DNA of 64,000 nt. Origin: Zingiber officinale. Its lineage: Eukaryota; Streptophyta; Magnoliopsida; Zingiberales; Zingiberaceae. The notes under the pieces were generated by a model that saw only the letters and a list, made by a program, of their open reading frames with translations, was not told where the DNA came from and made no database searches. Below are positions 47,620 through 61,131 of this stretch, one piece after another (position 1 is the first letter of the stretch; each line of letters begins with the position of its first letter). The stretch spans positions 62,001 to 126,000 of the forward strand of contig NW_024589856.1 of the NCBI RefSeq assembly GCF_018446385.1, given 5' to 3'. The translations under genes and the position numbers were made by a program.

Positions 47620-47830
47620 ATTTTCTCAGATAATGAATTAAAAAGTATCAGGAGCAAAAATAAAATCTACACATAGTATTCATTACTTAGAAAAAGTTTA
47701 TGATAGAGTCCCAAAAGAAATTATACTAAAAAAGAGATGTATTAGTGTTAGTATAAGCCCTAAGAGCCAATCAAAAGTTAATTGACTTAAGACATATTAT
47801 ATCATATTCTATTAATAAAAGACAAAGTTT
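47620..47830 (+). pseudogene. LINE reverse-transcriptase scrap
   Basis: A frame near 47680-47740 reads LEKVYDRVPKEIILKK, matching the LEKAYDRVPRE motif of plant LINE reverse transcriptases. Only this motif and its near surroundings remain. Confidence 0.6.
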
Positions 47831-47908
47831 TGGTTACTATATTTACTTCAAATTTGTGCCGAATGAATAAGTATAATAATGTCCTAGGATAGTAGATTCT
47901 AGTCTACA

Positions 47909-48578
47909 ACATGTCTGTCACGCCCCGGGGGAGTCCCTGTCTGAAGAAATTCTGGCAGCACCTCCCTTGTACAGCTGACAATCTGAATCATTTCTACATG
48001 CACAATATACCTCAGCCACAGACGGCTGGAATAAACACACAACCACACAGTTTATATGCAGCCTACTCGGTTGATACAATAAAAACATCACCACGCAGTT
48101 ATATGTAAAACTAACAGCCCACTCGGCTGTACCGGAACCAAACACAGCGAAAATACAATGGACACACATACAAACTAAAAACGAAGACTGCTAGCCGACT
48201 AGGCTTACACCACACAACAAAACAATACTCCAGAAACAAAACCAGAACACAAGTTAAATACACAAATTCCATATACCAAAATAAAAAAATAAACAAAAGT
48301 GGAGACAGATCTTCTAATGTGACATGGGGACCAGCAGGCAGGATACTCCAAGCGACTCTATAAACAACCTGGTACCTGAAAAAGATAGTGTCCACGGGGG
48401 TGAGTTCAACAACTCAGCAAATACCTAGTTGACATGTATAGTAAACTATACTAAATGGACATAACTATGGAGTACAGTCTCCTGGACAAAAGTTGGAAGA
48501 TGCGCATGTAATAGAAAAGGCTGAAGAGAACTGTACTCATCATGGCCTCCTATCAGAATAGTCAGGTCGTCAGACCGA
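47909..48578. repeat. Host repeat, segment 1 (probable gypsy LTR or its flank)
   Basis: It begins TGTCACGCCCCGGGGG, an LTR-like start, and runs to CGTCAGACCGA at 48578 where a copia LTR is inserted. Joining 48578 to 53680 and 53883 to 63807 gives a continuous sequence, so this repeat is the host of all the copia insertions to its right. No domain is visible; assignment to a Ty3/gypsy family is from general resemblance only. Confidence 0.5.
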
Positions 48579-51500
48579 TGTTGGTTGCTACTCGGAAAAC
48601 CTAACGGTTCCACTGTACAAAAATTTTGTACAAAGGTCTGAAGCATTTCCTAGCTACCATGTGTTCTTTTAAATTAAACTTGGATCACCTACGGAACTTA
48701 ACATGTTTGATCCTAAGTTTAATTTATTTGTTCTTTTAGGTTTAGACTTGGATCTCCTGCAGAACTTAACACGTTCGATCCAAATCACCTAGGTCACGAA
48801 GACAATTAAATATCTATTTCCAAAATCGGCTTCCAGTACTGCATGGCGAGGCACTTGGCCTTCTTGGATATGGGAGCAACCACCACCGACTAGACAAAGC
48901 CTTTTAAGGAAATTAAATACTTAACCTTCCCATAGTAACCCTAGGTTAACCGCTAAGAATAATCAAATCACAAGGAAAATAAAAAACAAAAAGAATACAA
49001 CTTCGAAAACTAATCCGAAAAACTAGAATCGCATGCCTCTTGTATTTGGTATTTTTACAAAGAAACAAAAACTAATATGATGCGGAAAATGATTATTAGT
49101 TATACCTTTCTTTGTGAATAACGACCTCTTGATCTTCTATCGTATTCCTCTTCTAATCTCGGACGTTGTGTGGGCAACGATCTTCCGAGACGAGAACCAC
49201 CTAACTCCTTCTTCTCCTTCCTTCAAGTTTCGGCCAAGCACAAAACTTCCAAAGGATGAAGAACTTTTCCACCAACCAAGCTCCAAGGGATGCAAGCTTT
49301 CTCTCCTTCTTCTCCAAGCTAAGATCCGGCCACCACTTGATCTCCAAGAAAGATGAGAGGTTCAGCTACACCAAGGAGAGGAGAGACTTTGAAGAAGCCG
49401 ACCACACCAAGGAAGAAAAGAGGGAGAAAATAGAATAGAGGTTGTTGTTGGTTGCTACTCGGAAAACCTAATGGTTCCACTGTACAAAAATTTTGTACAA
49501 AGGTCTGAACCTTTTCCTAGCTACCATGTGTTCTTTTAAATTAAACTTGGATCGCCTGCAGAACTTAACACATTTGATCCAAAGTTTAATGTATTTGTTC
49601 TTTTAGGTTTAGACTTGGATCTCCTGCGGAACTTAACACGTTTGATCCAAATCACCTAGGTTATTAATTCTATTAAATATTAATTTCCAAAATTGGCTTC
49701 CAGGACTGCATGGCGAGGCACATGACCTTCTTGGATATGGGAACAACCACCACCGCCTAGACAAAGTCTTTTAAGGAAAGATAATATTTAATTTCCTTAA
49801 ATAACTTTAGGTCAACCGAAAAGAACAATCAAATCACAAGGAAAAGAAAAACAAAAAATACACAACATCGAAAACAAATTCGAAATACTAGAATCGCATG
49901 CCTCTTGTATTTGGTATTTTTACAAAGAAGTAAAATTAGTATGATGCGGAAATTAAATACTAGTATACCTTTTCTTTTGCAAGCAAAAACCTCTAGGTCT
50001 TCTACCGTATTCCTCTTCTAACCTCGGACGTTGTGTGGGCAACGATCTTCCGAGATGAGAAACCACCAAAGCACCTTCTTCTCCTTTCTTCAAGTTTCGG
50101 CCAAGCACAATGCTTCCAAAAGATGAAGATCTTTTTCCACCAACCAAGTTCCAAGGGATGTAAGTTTTCTCTCCTTCTTCTCCAAGCTAGAATCCGGCCA
50201 CCACTTGATCTCCAAAGAAGATGTGAGGTTCGGCCACAAAGGATGGAGAGAAGAGAAGAAGAGGAAGAGGTCGGCCACACCAAGGAAGAAAAGAGGGAGA
50301 AAATAATAGAGGTTGTTCACAATGAAGCCTCCTCTACTCTCTCTTTTATAATCCTTGGTCCTGGCAAATAAGGAAAATTTAATAAAAACTCCCTTAATTC
50401 TTTTGCCATTGAAAAAGAAAATTTATTTAATTAAAGATAATCTTCTCTTCTCCAATTTATTTGGCCGGCCACTCTTCTCCCCAAATCAAGGAGAGTTTTA
50501 ATTAAACAAGAATTAAAACTTCCTAATTTGTTTCCGGAAATTTATAAAAATTTCTCTAATAATTTTATCCCTTCATGATTGATTTATAAAAAGGAAATTT
50601 TATAAATTAAAATATTTCTTTTAAACATGTGGATAAAAAGAAAGTTATCTCTAAAAATTAAAATCTCTTTTAATCTACAAATAAGGAAAGATATCAAATC
50701 TTTTCTTAATCTCTTGTAGAAACTTATAAAAGAGAATATTTAATTTTTAAACTCTCTTTTAAATCATGAACATGGTTAAAAAGGGAAGTTTTCTTAAAAT
50801 TTAAAATCCATCTTTTAATCAACAAATAAGGAAAGATTTCAGATTTTAAACTCTCTTTTAAACATGTAGATGATTTACAAATAAGGAAAGTTTTTACTAA
50901 AAATTAAAACCATCCTTTTAATCTACAAATAAGGAAAAAGATTAATCTCTTCTCTTAATCTTTTGTAGAATGCTATAAAAGGAAATTTTTAATTTTTAAA
51001 CTTTCTTTTAAAACCATGATATCCACATAAGAAATAATTTTAATAAAAATCCTTTTTAATATTCTAGTGGTCGGCCACCTAAACTTGGGACCCAAGCTTT
51101 GGCCGGCCACCAACTTGGCTCATCCACTTGGTCTTGGCCGGCCCTAGCTTGGGTTCCAAGCAAGCTTGGCCGACCCCATTGGATGGGTAAGAAGGTGGGT
51201 ATGTGGTGGGTATAAATCTTTATATACAAGAGACTACGATAGGGACCGAGAGGAGGAATTAGTTTTGGTCTCCCGATAAAATTAAGCATCCCGTGTTCGC
51301 CCCGAATACACAACTTAATTTTATCAATAATAATTCATTCCACTAGAGAACTATTATTGAACTACCGCACCAATCCCAAATTATATTTTGGGCTCCTTAT
51401 TATGAGTGTGTTAGTCTCCCTGTGTTTAAGATGTCGAATGCCCACTAATTAAGTGAGTTACTGACAACTCATTTAATTAATATCTTAGTCCAAGAGTAGT

Positions 51501-53674
51501 ACCACTCAACCTTATCGTCATGTCGGACTAAGTCCACCTGCAGGGTTTAACATGACAATCCTTATGAGCTCCTCTTGGGGACATTCTCAACCTAGATTAC
51601 TAGGACACAGTTTCCTTCTATAATCAACAACACACACTATAAGTGATATCATTTCCCAACTTATCTGGCTTATTGATTTATCAAACTAAATCTCACCCAT
51701 TGATAAATTAAAGAAATAAATATCAAATATATGTGCTTATTATTATATTAGGATTAAGAGCACACACTTCCATAATAACTGAGGTCTTTGTTCCTTTATA
51801 AAGTCAGTATAAAAGAAACGACCTCTAATGGTCCTACTCAATACACTCTAAGTGTACTAGTGTAATTATATAGTTAAGATAAATTAATACCTAATTACAC
51901 TGCGACCTTCCAATGGTTTGTTCCTTTCCATCTTGGTCGTGAGCTACTGTTTATAATTTATAAGATACTGATAACATGATCCTCTGTGTGTGACACCACA
52001 CACCATGTTATCTACAATATAAATTAATTGAACAACTACATTTATCATAAATGTAGGCATTTGACCAATGTGATTCTTATTTCTAGATAAATGTTTATAC
52101 CAAAAGCTAGGCTTTTAGTATACATCCTAACAGTTGTATCCATGAAGACACCCAAACCCCCTCTTTTATAATCCTTAGCCTTGGAAAATAAGGAAAATTT
52201 AATAAAACCTTCCTTAATTCTTTTGCCATTGAAAAGGAAAATTTTAATTAATTAAAATTAAAATCCTTTCCTTAATGTATATGGACGGCCACATCAAACA
52301 AGCAAACTAGGAAATTTTTCGCTAGAAAAATTAAAGCTTTCTAATTTGCTTCCAGAAAAATTTTAAAATAAAATTTCTCTTTAATAATCCCTTCATGGTT
52401 GATGATATAAAAGGAAATTTCTATAATTTTAAAATTTATCTTTTCAACATGTGGATGATTTATAAATAAGGAAAGTTTTTACCAAAATTAAAATTAACCT
52501 TTTAATCTACAAATAAGGAAAGAGATTTAACTCCTCTCTTAATCTTTTGTAGAATCTTATAAAAGGAAATATTTTAATTTTTAAACTCTCTTTTAAATCA
52601 TGTATTCCACATAAGAAAAATTTTAAAATTAAAATTCATTTTCTATTTTTATTGGTCGGCCACACATAGGTTGAACCCATGCTTGGGCCGACCACAATCA
52701 ATCCCATCTAAACATGGTTTGGCCGGCCCTTGCTTGGGCTCCAAGCAAAGATTGGTCGGCCCCCTTTAGGTGGGTGTGAAGGTGGGTATAGGTGGGTATA
52801 GTACTCTATAATTAAGAGGCTATGATTGGGACCGAGAGGAAGAATTGGTTTTGGTCTCCTGATAAAATTAAGCATCCCGTGTTCTCCCCGAACATACAAC
52901 TTAATTTTATCAATAATAATTCATTCCACTAGAGAACTATTATTGAACTACCGCACCAATCCCAAATTACATTTTTGGGCTCCTTCTTATTATGAGTGTG
53001 TTAGTCTCCCTGTGTTTAAGATAATGAATGTCCACTAATTAAATGAGTTACTGACAACTCACTTAATCAATATCTTAGTCCAAGAGTAGTACCACTCAAC
53101 CTTATCATCATATCAGACTAAGTCCACCTGCAGGGTTTAACATGACAATCCTTATGAGCTCCTCTTGGGGACATTCTCAACCTAGATTTCTAGGACACAG
53201 TTTCCTTTTATAATCAATAACACACACTATAAGTGATATCATTTCCCAACTTATCGGGCTTATTGATTTATCAAACTAAATCTCACCCATTGATAAATTA
53301 AAAAAATAAATATCAAATATATGTGCTTGTTATTATATTAGGATTAAGAGCACACACTTCCATAATAACTGAGGTTTTTGTTCCTTTATAAAGTCTAAGT
53401 GTACTAGTGTAATTATATAGTTAAGATAAACTAATACCTAATTACACTACGACCTTCCAATGGTTTGTTCCTTTCCATCTTGGTCGTGAGCTACTGTTTA
53501 TAATTTATAAAGTACTGATAACATTATCTTCTGTATGTGACACCACATACTATGTTATCTACAATATAAATTAATTGAACAACTACAAATAAATGTAGAT
53601 AATTTGACAAAATGTGATTCTTTATTCAAAATAAATGTCTACAAATGCTTAAACTTTCAGTATACACTCTAACA
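48579..53674 (-). mobile_element. Outer solo LTR (copia), interrupted by a second solo LTR
   Basis: It starts TGTTGGTTGCTACTCGG, the reverse complement of the end of the 5' LTR at 56563, and ends CACTCTAACA, the reverse complement of the LTR start at 53884. Its own sequence is 48579-49445 plus 52138-53674 (about 2.4 kb); it lacks some segments present in the other copies, for example one near 53390. The flanks ACCGA (48574-48578) and ACTGA (53675-53679) are a 5-bp target duplication with one change. Confidence 0.85.
49441..52137 (-). mobile_element. Inner solo LTR (copia) with perfect 5-bp TSD
   Basis: A full LTR of 2687 bp, 49446-52132, from TGTTGGTTGC to ACATCCTAACA, lies inside the outer solo LTR. 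Flanking GTTGT occurs at 49441-49445 and 52133-52137. A single LTR with intact duplication means LTR-LTR recombination removed the rest of the element. An AT-rich stretch (about 50590-51060) repeats TCTACAAATAAGGAAA(G/A) and CTTTTAAA(C/T)C motifs. Confidence 0.9.
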
Positions 53675-53883
53675 ACTGAGAGTATCATAAATCCTGTATG
53701 CATGTCAAACATATGCATCCATCCAAATGCAGCATATAAATGTAACAAACACAATCAGTAAATGCATAAATGCATATGCTGTCAATGACATGGTCACCCC
53801 TGACGACAGTCAGCCATCTCACACACAATGGTGAGACCGAGTGGGTAGGGCTGTGACAACTGTGCATTCTGCCGTCATTGCTC
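53675..53883. repeat. Host repeat, segment 2
   Basis: A short stretch of the host repeat between the two copia insertions. Its last five bases, TGCTC (53879-53883), are the left target duplication of the next element. Confidence 0.6.
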
Positions 53884-56563
53884 TGTTAGAATGTATACTA
53901 AAAGCCTAGCTTTTGGTATAAAACATTTATCTAGAAATAAGAATCACATTGGTCAAATGTCTACATTTGTGATAAATGTAATTGTTCAATTAATTTATAT
54001 TGTAGATAACATGGTGTGTGGTGTCACACACAGAAGATCATGTTATCAGTACCTTATAAATTATAAACAGTAGCTCACGACCATGATGGAAAGGAACAAA
54101 CCATTGGAAGGTCGTAATGTAATTAGGTGTTAGTTTATCTTAACTATATAATTACACTAGTACACTAAGAGTGTATTGAGTAGGACCATTAGAGGTCATT
54201 TTTTTTTATACTGACTTTATAAAGGAACAAAGACGTCAGTTATTATGGAAGTGTGTGCTCTTAATCCTAATATAATAACAAGCACATATATTTGATATTT
54301 ATTTCTTTAATTTATCAATGGGTGAGATTTAGTTCAATGAATCAATAAGCCCGATAAGTTGGGAAATGATATCACTTATAGTGTGTGTTGTTGATTATAG
54401 AAGGAAACTGTGTCCTAGTAATCTAGGTTGAGAATATCCCCAAGAGGAGCTCATAAGGATTGTCATGTTAAACCCTGCAGGTGGACTTAGTCCGACATGA
54501 CGATGAAGTTGAGTGGTACTACTCTTGGAGCTAGATATTAATTAAGTGAGTTATCAGTAACTTACTTAATTAGTGGACATTTGTTATCTTAAACACAGGG
54601 AGACTAACACACTCATGATAAGAAGGAGCCCAAAATGTATTTTGGGATTGGTGCGGTAGTTCAATAATAGTTCTCTAGTGGAATGAATTATTATTGATAA
54701 AATTAAGTTGTGTGTTCGGGGCGAGCACGGGATGCTTAATTTTATCTGGAGACCAAAATCAATTCCTCCTCTCGGTCCCTATCGTAGCCTCTAGTATATA
54801 GAGATTAATACCCACCGTATACCCACCTTCTTACCCATCCAATGGGGCCGACCAAGCTAGCTTGGAACCCAAGCTAGGGCCGGCCAAGACCAAGTGGATG
54901 AGCCATGTAGGTGGTCGGCCAAAGCTTGGGTCCCAAGCTTAGGTGACCGACCACTAAAATATTAAAAAGGATTTTTATTAAAATTATTTCTTATGTGGAT
55001 ATCATGATTTTAAAAGAGAGTTTAAAAATTAAAAATTTTCTTTTATAGCTTTCTACAAAAAATTAAGAGAAGAGATTAATCTCTTTCCTTATTTGTAGTT
55101 TAAAAGGATGGTTTTAATTTTTGGTAAAAACTTTCCTAATTTGTAAATCATCTACATGTTTAAAAGAGAGTTTAAAATTTGAAATCTTTCCTTATTTGTT
55201 GATTAAAGGAGGATCTTAAATTTTAAGAAAACTTTCCTTTTTAACCATGTTCATGATTTAAAAGAGAGTTTAAAATTAAATATTCTCTTTTATAAGTTTC
55301 TACAAAAGATTAAGAAAAGATTTGATATCTTTCCTTATTTGTAGATTAAAAGAGTTTTTAATTTATAGAGATAACTTTCTTTTTATCCACATGTTTAAAA
55401 GAAAGATTTTAATTTATTAAATTTCCTTTTTATAAACCAATCATGAAGGGATAAAAATTATTGGAGAAATTTTTATAAATTTCCGGAAGCAAATAAGGAA
55501 GTTTTAATTGGTGTTTAAAATTTTATTTGCTTGGAGATTTTATTTGTTATGACCGGCCATTGTAATTTGAAAAGAGAAAATTGTTTTAATTAAATAAATT
55601 TTCCTTTTCAATGGCAAAAGAATTAAGGAAGTTTTTATTAAATTTTCCTTATTTGCCAAGACCAAGGATTATAAAAGAGGGGGTAAAGGAGGCTTCAAGG
55701 CGAAGGACTCTATTCTATTTTTCTCCCTCTTTTCCTTGGTGTGGTGGTCGGCCCTTCCCTTTCTCTTCTCTCCTCTTGTTGTGGCCGAAATCTATCATCT
55801 CTTGGAGCTTGGAGGATGTGGCCGGATTAAGTAAGGAGAAGAAGGAGAGAAAGCATGCATCCCTTGGAGCTTGGTTGGTGGAAAATTCTTCATCCTTTGA
55901 AAGTTCTTGTGCTTGGCCGAAACTTGAAGGAAGAAGGAAGAAGGTGCCTAGGTGGTTCTCATCTCGGAAGATCGTTGCCCACACAACGTCCGAGGTTAGA
56001 AGAGGAATATGGTAGAAGATCAAGAGGTTTTTCTAAAAGGTATAACTAGTAATTTTTCTTTCCGCATCATACTAGTTATTTTTGGAAATAATACTAAATA
56101 CAAGAGGCATACGATTCTAGTGTTTCGAATTTGTTTTCGATATAGTGTTCTTTTGTTTTTCTTTTCCTTGTGATTTGATTGTTCTTTTCGGTTGACCTAA
56201 AGTTATTTTAGGAAATTAAATATTAGCTTTCCTTAAAAGGTTTTGTCTAGTCGGTGGTGGTTGCTCCCATATCCAAGAAGGCCATGTGCCTCGCCATGTC
56301 AGTACTGGGAACCAATTTTGGAAATTAATATTTAATGGAATTAATAACTTAGGTGATTTGGATCAAACGTCTTAAGTTCCGCAGGAGATCCAAGTCAAAA
56401 CCTAAAAGAACAAATAGATTAAGTTTTGGATCAAACGTGTTAAGTCCCGCAGTCGATTCAAAATTTAATTTAAAAGAACACATGGTAGCTAGGAAAAGGT
56501 TCAGACCTTTGTATAAAATTTTTGTACAGTGGAACCTCTAGGTTTTCCGAGTAGCAACCAACA
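53884..56563 (+). repeat. 5' LTR of the 9.9-kb copia element
   Basis: A TATA box TATAAAAG at 55670-55677 marks the probable promoter, so transcription should start near 55700. U3 before it contains repeated AT-rich modules (about 54960-55440). A 134-codon frame at 55611-56015 recurs in the 3' LTR but crosses the TATA box and is not a credible protein. Confidence 0.92.
55670..55677 (+). promoter_or_regulatory. LTR TATA box (TATAAAAG)
   Basis: It follows a CCAAGACCAAGG stretch and is conserved at 62908-62915 in the 3' LTR and, reversed, in the inner solo LTR near 50350. The outer solo LTR also keeps it near 52170. Confidence 0.6.
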
Positions 56564-56565
56564 AT

Positions 56566-56577
56566 TGGTATCAGAGC
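56566..56577 (+). promoter_or_regulatory. Primer-binding site, initiator-Met tRNA
   Basis: TGGTATCAGAGC begins two bases after the 5' LTR end, the standard plant copia arrangement. Confidence 0.95.
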
Positions 56578-57970
56578 TAGGGTTTTGCCTCTGTGTATTT
56601 GGTATTAGTTTAATTATGCACATGTCATACATAATTTAGGCAGGATAATAGTATGATGTGCTAACTTTGTGGATGCAGGATCCAACTATTATGGCTTATA
56701 GTTATTATGTGTGTGATTGGACCCTTGGACATGTCAAGGGCATTTATTGTGTGTGTATGATTGTATTATAAAATACAGCAGGAGCTGTATTTAGTTTTAT
56801 TAGGATTTTATTTTTTGATCTAGTTTACATGTACATTCCTTCGAGGAATATAGGATCGAAAAATGTAAAATTCTATTTATGTCGCGGATCGAATCTTGCA
56901 AGGCGTGAAACCTTTTTGAGGACCAGAGGCGCAGCGGAACAAGGAGCAAGATGGATGCGACAACTAGATCCGGTGGCGGTGGCCAAAGATGGCAACAGCT
57001 AGGGTTGGTGACACACGGAGGACAGCAATAGATAAAAGTCATAATAGTTGAAAATTAGTTTTTCTATTTATTACTTTTTATGCTGTGTTGTGTGTGCTTG
57101 TTAGTATGCATGTTAGGTAGACTAGCATAGTCAAAATTCCTCACTTTAAATAACTAAGTGGGAGAGGGATTTATTTTAAATAAATTCCACGGTCTCCATT
57201 ACTGGTTTATAAGTGATGTAACAAGTTTGCGCGTTGGCTCTGAGTGCCTTCCTCCATATCGGATGAGCTTGTTTGCAGATCACTAGATTAAACTTCCATT
57301 TTGGATGACTATAGGAAGTTAATTAAGAGCGTGTGATCTTCCCCATCGGAAGGGGCATAATCTTATTAATGGATTTAGTGTCAAGTAATGGTATACACTT
57401 AGGCACGTCTAATAGTATCCTCCCTATCGGAGTCACTGCTATTATTTGTGTGACCGAAGAAAACCAACTATTAATTTGTCAAATAAATAGGTTGACAAGA
57501 TAATAAAATTAAAAACCCCTCTTACGAATGTTTGATTTTGTATACGCCCACACTATCATAGCATACAAAATTCACGGTGTTTGAGGTAATTTTATTTGTC
57601 ATAAAGATTTATTGACAAGGTAATTAATGGGTAAACCCTTCTTCTTACAAATGTTTAAATTTGTATACGTCCACACTATCGTGGCATGTAAAATTCATGG
57701 TGTTTGAGGTGTTGGTGAATTTAAATAATATTGTTTGAGGAATCAATGTTATTTTTAAATTCAAAAAGTTTTGACCAAATATTTGATCAAAGACAGATCA
57801 ACTATTAATTTTATTCGTCATAAAGTAAAGTTAACGAGATAATAAAATTAATGAATAAAATCTCCTCTTCGATTTTGTATACGTTCACACTATCGTGACA
57901 TACAAAATTCATGGGGATTTTAAGGAGTTGATCTTGACCAAATATTTTTGTGATTCTTAGGATTTAAAAT
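56578..57970 (+). other. Leader region of the copia element with tandem repeats
   Basis: A long non-coding leader. About 57525-57915 carries three copies of a unit with TTTGTATACG(C/T)(C/T)CACACTATC and AAAATTCA(C/T)GG. Another pair, near 57220-57440, contains CCCTATCGGAG or CCCATCGGAAG after a TAGTATCC or GATCTTCC stretch. No gag frame is visible. Confidence 0.6.
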
Positions 57971-60900
57971 GTTTGTCAATCCCCTAGTAGTCATACTATA
58001 GAAAAGACTTAGTAGTCCAAATTGTAATGATTGGAAATAGGACTTGGACATTAAGGTAGACTGTATTCTTAGAATTAAGAACAATATAGGTGTATTTAAT
58101 TCATTAGTTGAAACATGTTTAGTGGTGTTATCTACCAGAACCTGGAGTGTAGATACAGATGCCATTAATCATGTCCGCAATTCATTGCAGGGTTCCAGGA
58201 AATCCGACAAATAAATGAAAATTAAAATACCGTCCACATGGGCACTACTGTAAAAATGGTAGCTGTTGTAGTACTGGGAGATGTTTATTTTTTGATAAGA
58301 ATAAAACATGGATTTTTGAGTAATTGTCTTTACGCACCAAGCTTAGAAAGAACTAGTTTTCAGTTTCTAAACTATTCAAAGAACTTGATATTCTGTCTCT
58401 TTTAATAACAAAGTTGTTATTAAGAAAAAGAGGGAAGTTATCTGTTCTGGTACGTTGGTTGACAATTTATATAACTCTCATGATGCAACAAATGGAAATT
58501 AGTAACACATCTTCTAACTTTAAGAGAAAGTAACCTTCGGAAATGAACCAATTATATCTTTGGCATCTAAGGCTAGGTTATATTAACTTGAGTAGGATTC
58601 ATTGGTAGCTGATGAACTTTTGGATTCATTAGTAGTGGAAATCTTTCCAACCTGCAAGTCTTACTTGGAAGGAAAAATAACCAAGAAGCTTTTAAGTCTA
58701 AGGGGTATGGAGTCAAAGATATGTTGAAATTGGTTCATTCTGATTTGTGTGATCCTATGACTATCCAGACAAGAGGTAGTATTGAATATTTCGTCTATTT
58801 TATAGACAACTATTCAAGATACAAATAAATTTACTTAATGTATCGCAAGACTAAGTACTTTGATTAGTTCAAAGAGTACAAGGCTGATGCGGAGAAATGT
58901 TAAAGTAAAAGTCACTATGGTAAGATCGTAGTGGCAAGTACCTCTTGGGAGAATTTAGGAGTCACTTATCATAAGTAGGGATTCAATCCCAACTAACTGC
59001 ACCTGGTACACCCCAACAGAATGGTGTAGAAAAAGGAAGGTATAGGACTCTTATGGAAATAAGTAGATTGATGAGTTATTTATAATATTACCAAAATCAT
59101 TTTAAGGATATACTCTGGAAACGGAAATGAATATAGTACCTTCCAAAGACAGAACTCTCTACTCATATAGAATTGCTGAATGACGTAAGCCTATTTCGAA
59201 GCATATTCGGATTCGGGTAGTCCAGCACATATGCAGAAGAGAGACAATGATAAGTTGGACAGGAATTCACTTGTTTGTGGGTTATCCTAGAGAAATGAAA
59301 GTAGGTTTATAGTCTTAAAAATCAGAAGGTCATTGTTAGCATCAATGACCGATTTTTAGAAAATGACTATGTAATAAACCATGTGCCCATAAGAAAATTT
59401 GTTCTTAAGGAAAAAATAAAAGACATGTCTAATTTAGTACCAATTGTACAAGATGAGATACCACAAGGAAACTGCAACACGTATCACAAATGATACACAA
59501 TTGCAGAAAGTGCCTTGTCGTAGTGGGAGGGTTGTTAGGCAACCTAAAAGGATTCATGTTTTGGGAGAGTTTTTTGGACTCGATCCCTGGAGGACATGAA
59601 CCTGATCTCCGGACATATGACGAAGCACTCCAAGATAAAGATGCAACATCTTGGCAAAGAGTAATGAATAACAGAATTAGAATATATGTATTCTAATAAA
59701 ATCTGGAAGCTTGTAGAAACACCAAATGATGTAAAAGCCTTTGAGTGTAAAAAGGTCTATAATAGGAAAAGAGGGATAGACAGGAAGGTAGAAACTTTCA
59801 AAAGCAAGGCTAGATGAAAAAGGAAACTTTTTCACTGGTAGCCATGCTTAAGTCTATCCGGATTCTTTTATCTATTTGGCAAGTGGATGTCAAGACAACA
59901 TTCTTAATGGAAGTCTTGAAGAAAGCATCCATATAAAGCAACCAGAAGGGTTCATTGTAAAGGGCTAAGAGCATCTTGTGTGCAAGCTCAATCAGTCTAT
60001 GGACTGAGGCAAAGCTTCAAGGTCTTGGAACATCCAGTTTATCAAAGTAATCCAGACCTATGAATTTATTGAGTAAACAGATAAGTCTTGTGTATACAAA
60101 AGGTGTGATGGAAACGTGGTGGTGTTTCTTGTACTATATGTAGATAACATTTTTGGTAGTTGGAAACAATATCAAAATGTTGTCAGAAGTAAAGGTATGG
60201 TTGTCCAAATAATTCGATATAAAGGACTTGGGAGAATGTATATATTTTTGAGATCAAAGTAATAAGGGATCGCAAGAAAAAAAAATATATTACTTATCCC
60301 AAGCTTAATACATCGGAAAAATCTTTGCTCATTTTTAGCATGCAAAACTCCTAGAAAGGTTTCTTACCTTTTAAGCATGGAGTGTCTTTATCTAAAGAGA
60401 TGTCTCCGATGACATCAAAAGAGATTGAGGACATGTAGGCAGTTCTTTATGCTTCGGCAGTTAGACAACCTAATGTATGCTATGCACGAGATCAGAAATC
60501 TGTTTTGCCAAGGGTATAGTTAGCAGATATCTAAGTAACCCTAGATAAGGACATTGGACTGCAGTAAAGCATATATTAAAAGTACCTTAGAGGCACTAGA
60601 GATTATATGCTAGCTTACAAGGCAGTTAATTTGGTTCCTGTAGGTTGCACGAATTTTGACTTCCAATCGGATAGGGACAATAATAAGTCGACCTCGGGGT
60701 TTTGTGTTTATTTTAGGAGGAAAAGTCATAACTATGGAAGAGTGATAAGCATAGGTATTTTTCTGGACTCCACCATAGAAGCTGAGTATATGGCAAGCCT
60801 CTGAGGTAGCCATAAAAGCTGAATGACTTAAATAACCTCAAGATAGACTTAGATATGATTTCTAGTTTGTCCAAAGATTATTACAATTTATTGTAATAAT

Positions 60901-61120
60901 AATGGTGCAGTAGCAAACTCGAAGAAACCATGAGTCTATAAGGCAAGTAAACACAATAGAGCGCAAGTACTACCCAATACGAGAAATTGTATAACGAGGA
61001 GAAGTTGTTGCCGCCAAGATTGCATCAGATGATAACCTAAGGTCCTTAAGGCAAGAGCTTTTTGAAAGACATGGGAATCAGATGTATGGCAGCAGATATG
61101 ACAGCTTAGTCTTTTAGTAT
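57971..61120 (+). pseudogene. Copia pol pseudogene, most of gag deleted
   Basis: A short gag-start-like piece (about 57990-58100) is followed directly by the protease region TWSVDTDAINHV (about 58139-58175, D-T-D in place of D-T-G). Then: GAG-pre-integrase LWHLRLGYINLS (about 58560), integrase pieces LVHSDLCDPMTIQTRG (about 58735) and TPQQNGVEK (about 59010), RT pieces TYDEALQDKDATSWQRVM (about 59615-59665), DVKTTFLNG and LYVDN (about 60140, N replacing the second D), and RNase H with STSGFCVYF and STIEAEYMAS (60690-60800). Frames change many times. Loss of the gag body means it could not have supported its own transposition. Confidence 0.85.
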
Positions 61121-61131
61121 AAGTGGGAGAT
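61121..61131 (+). promoter_or_regulatory. Polypurine tract
   Basis: AAGTGGGAGAT directly before the 3' LTR, the normal site of plus-strand priming. Confidence 0.85.

Noticed and set aside
55611-56015. 134-codon frame repeated at 62849-63253, looks like a conserved hypothetical gene
   Set aside because: It lies in both LTRs of one element, spans the TATA box, and is conserved only because the LTRs are recent copies. Composition is low-complexity and no domain is seen.
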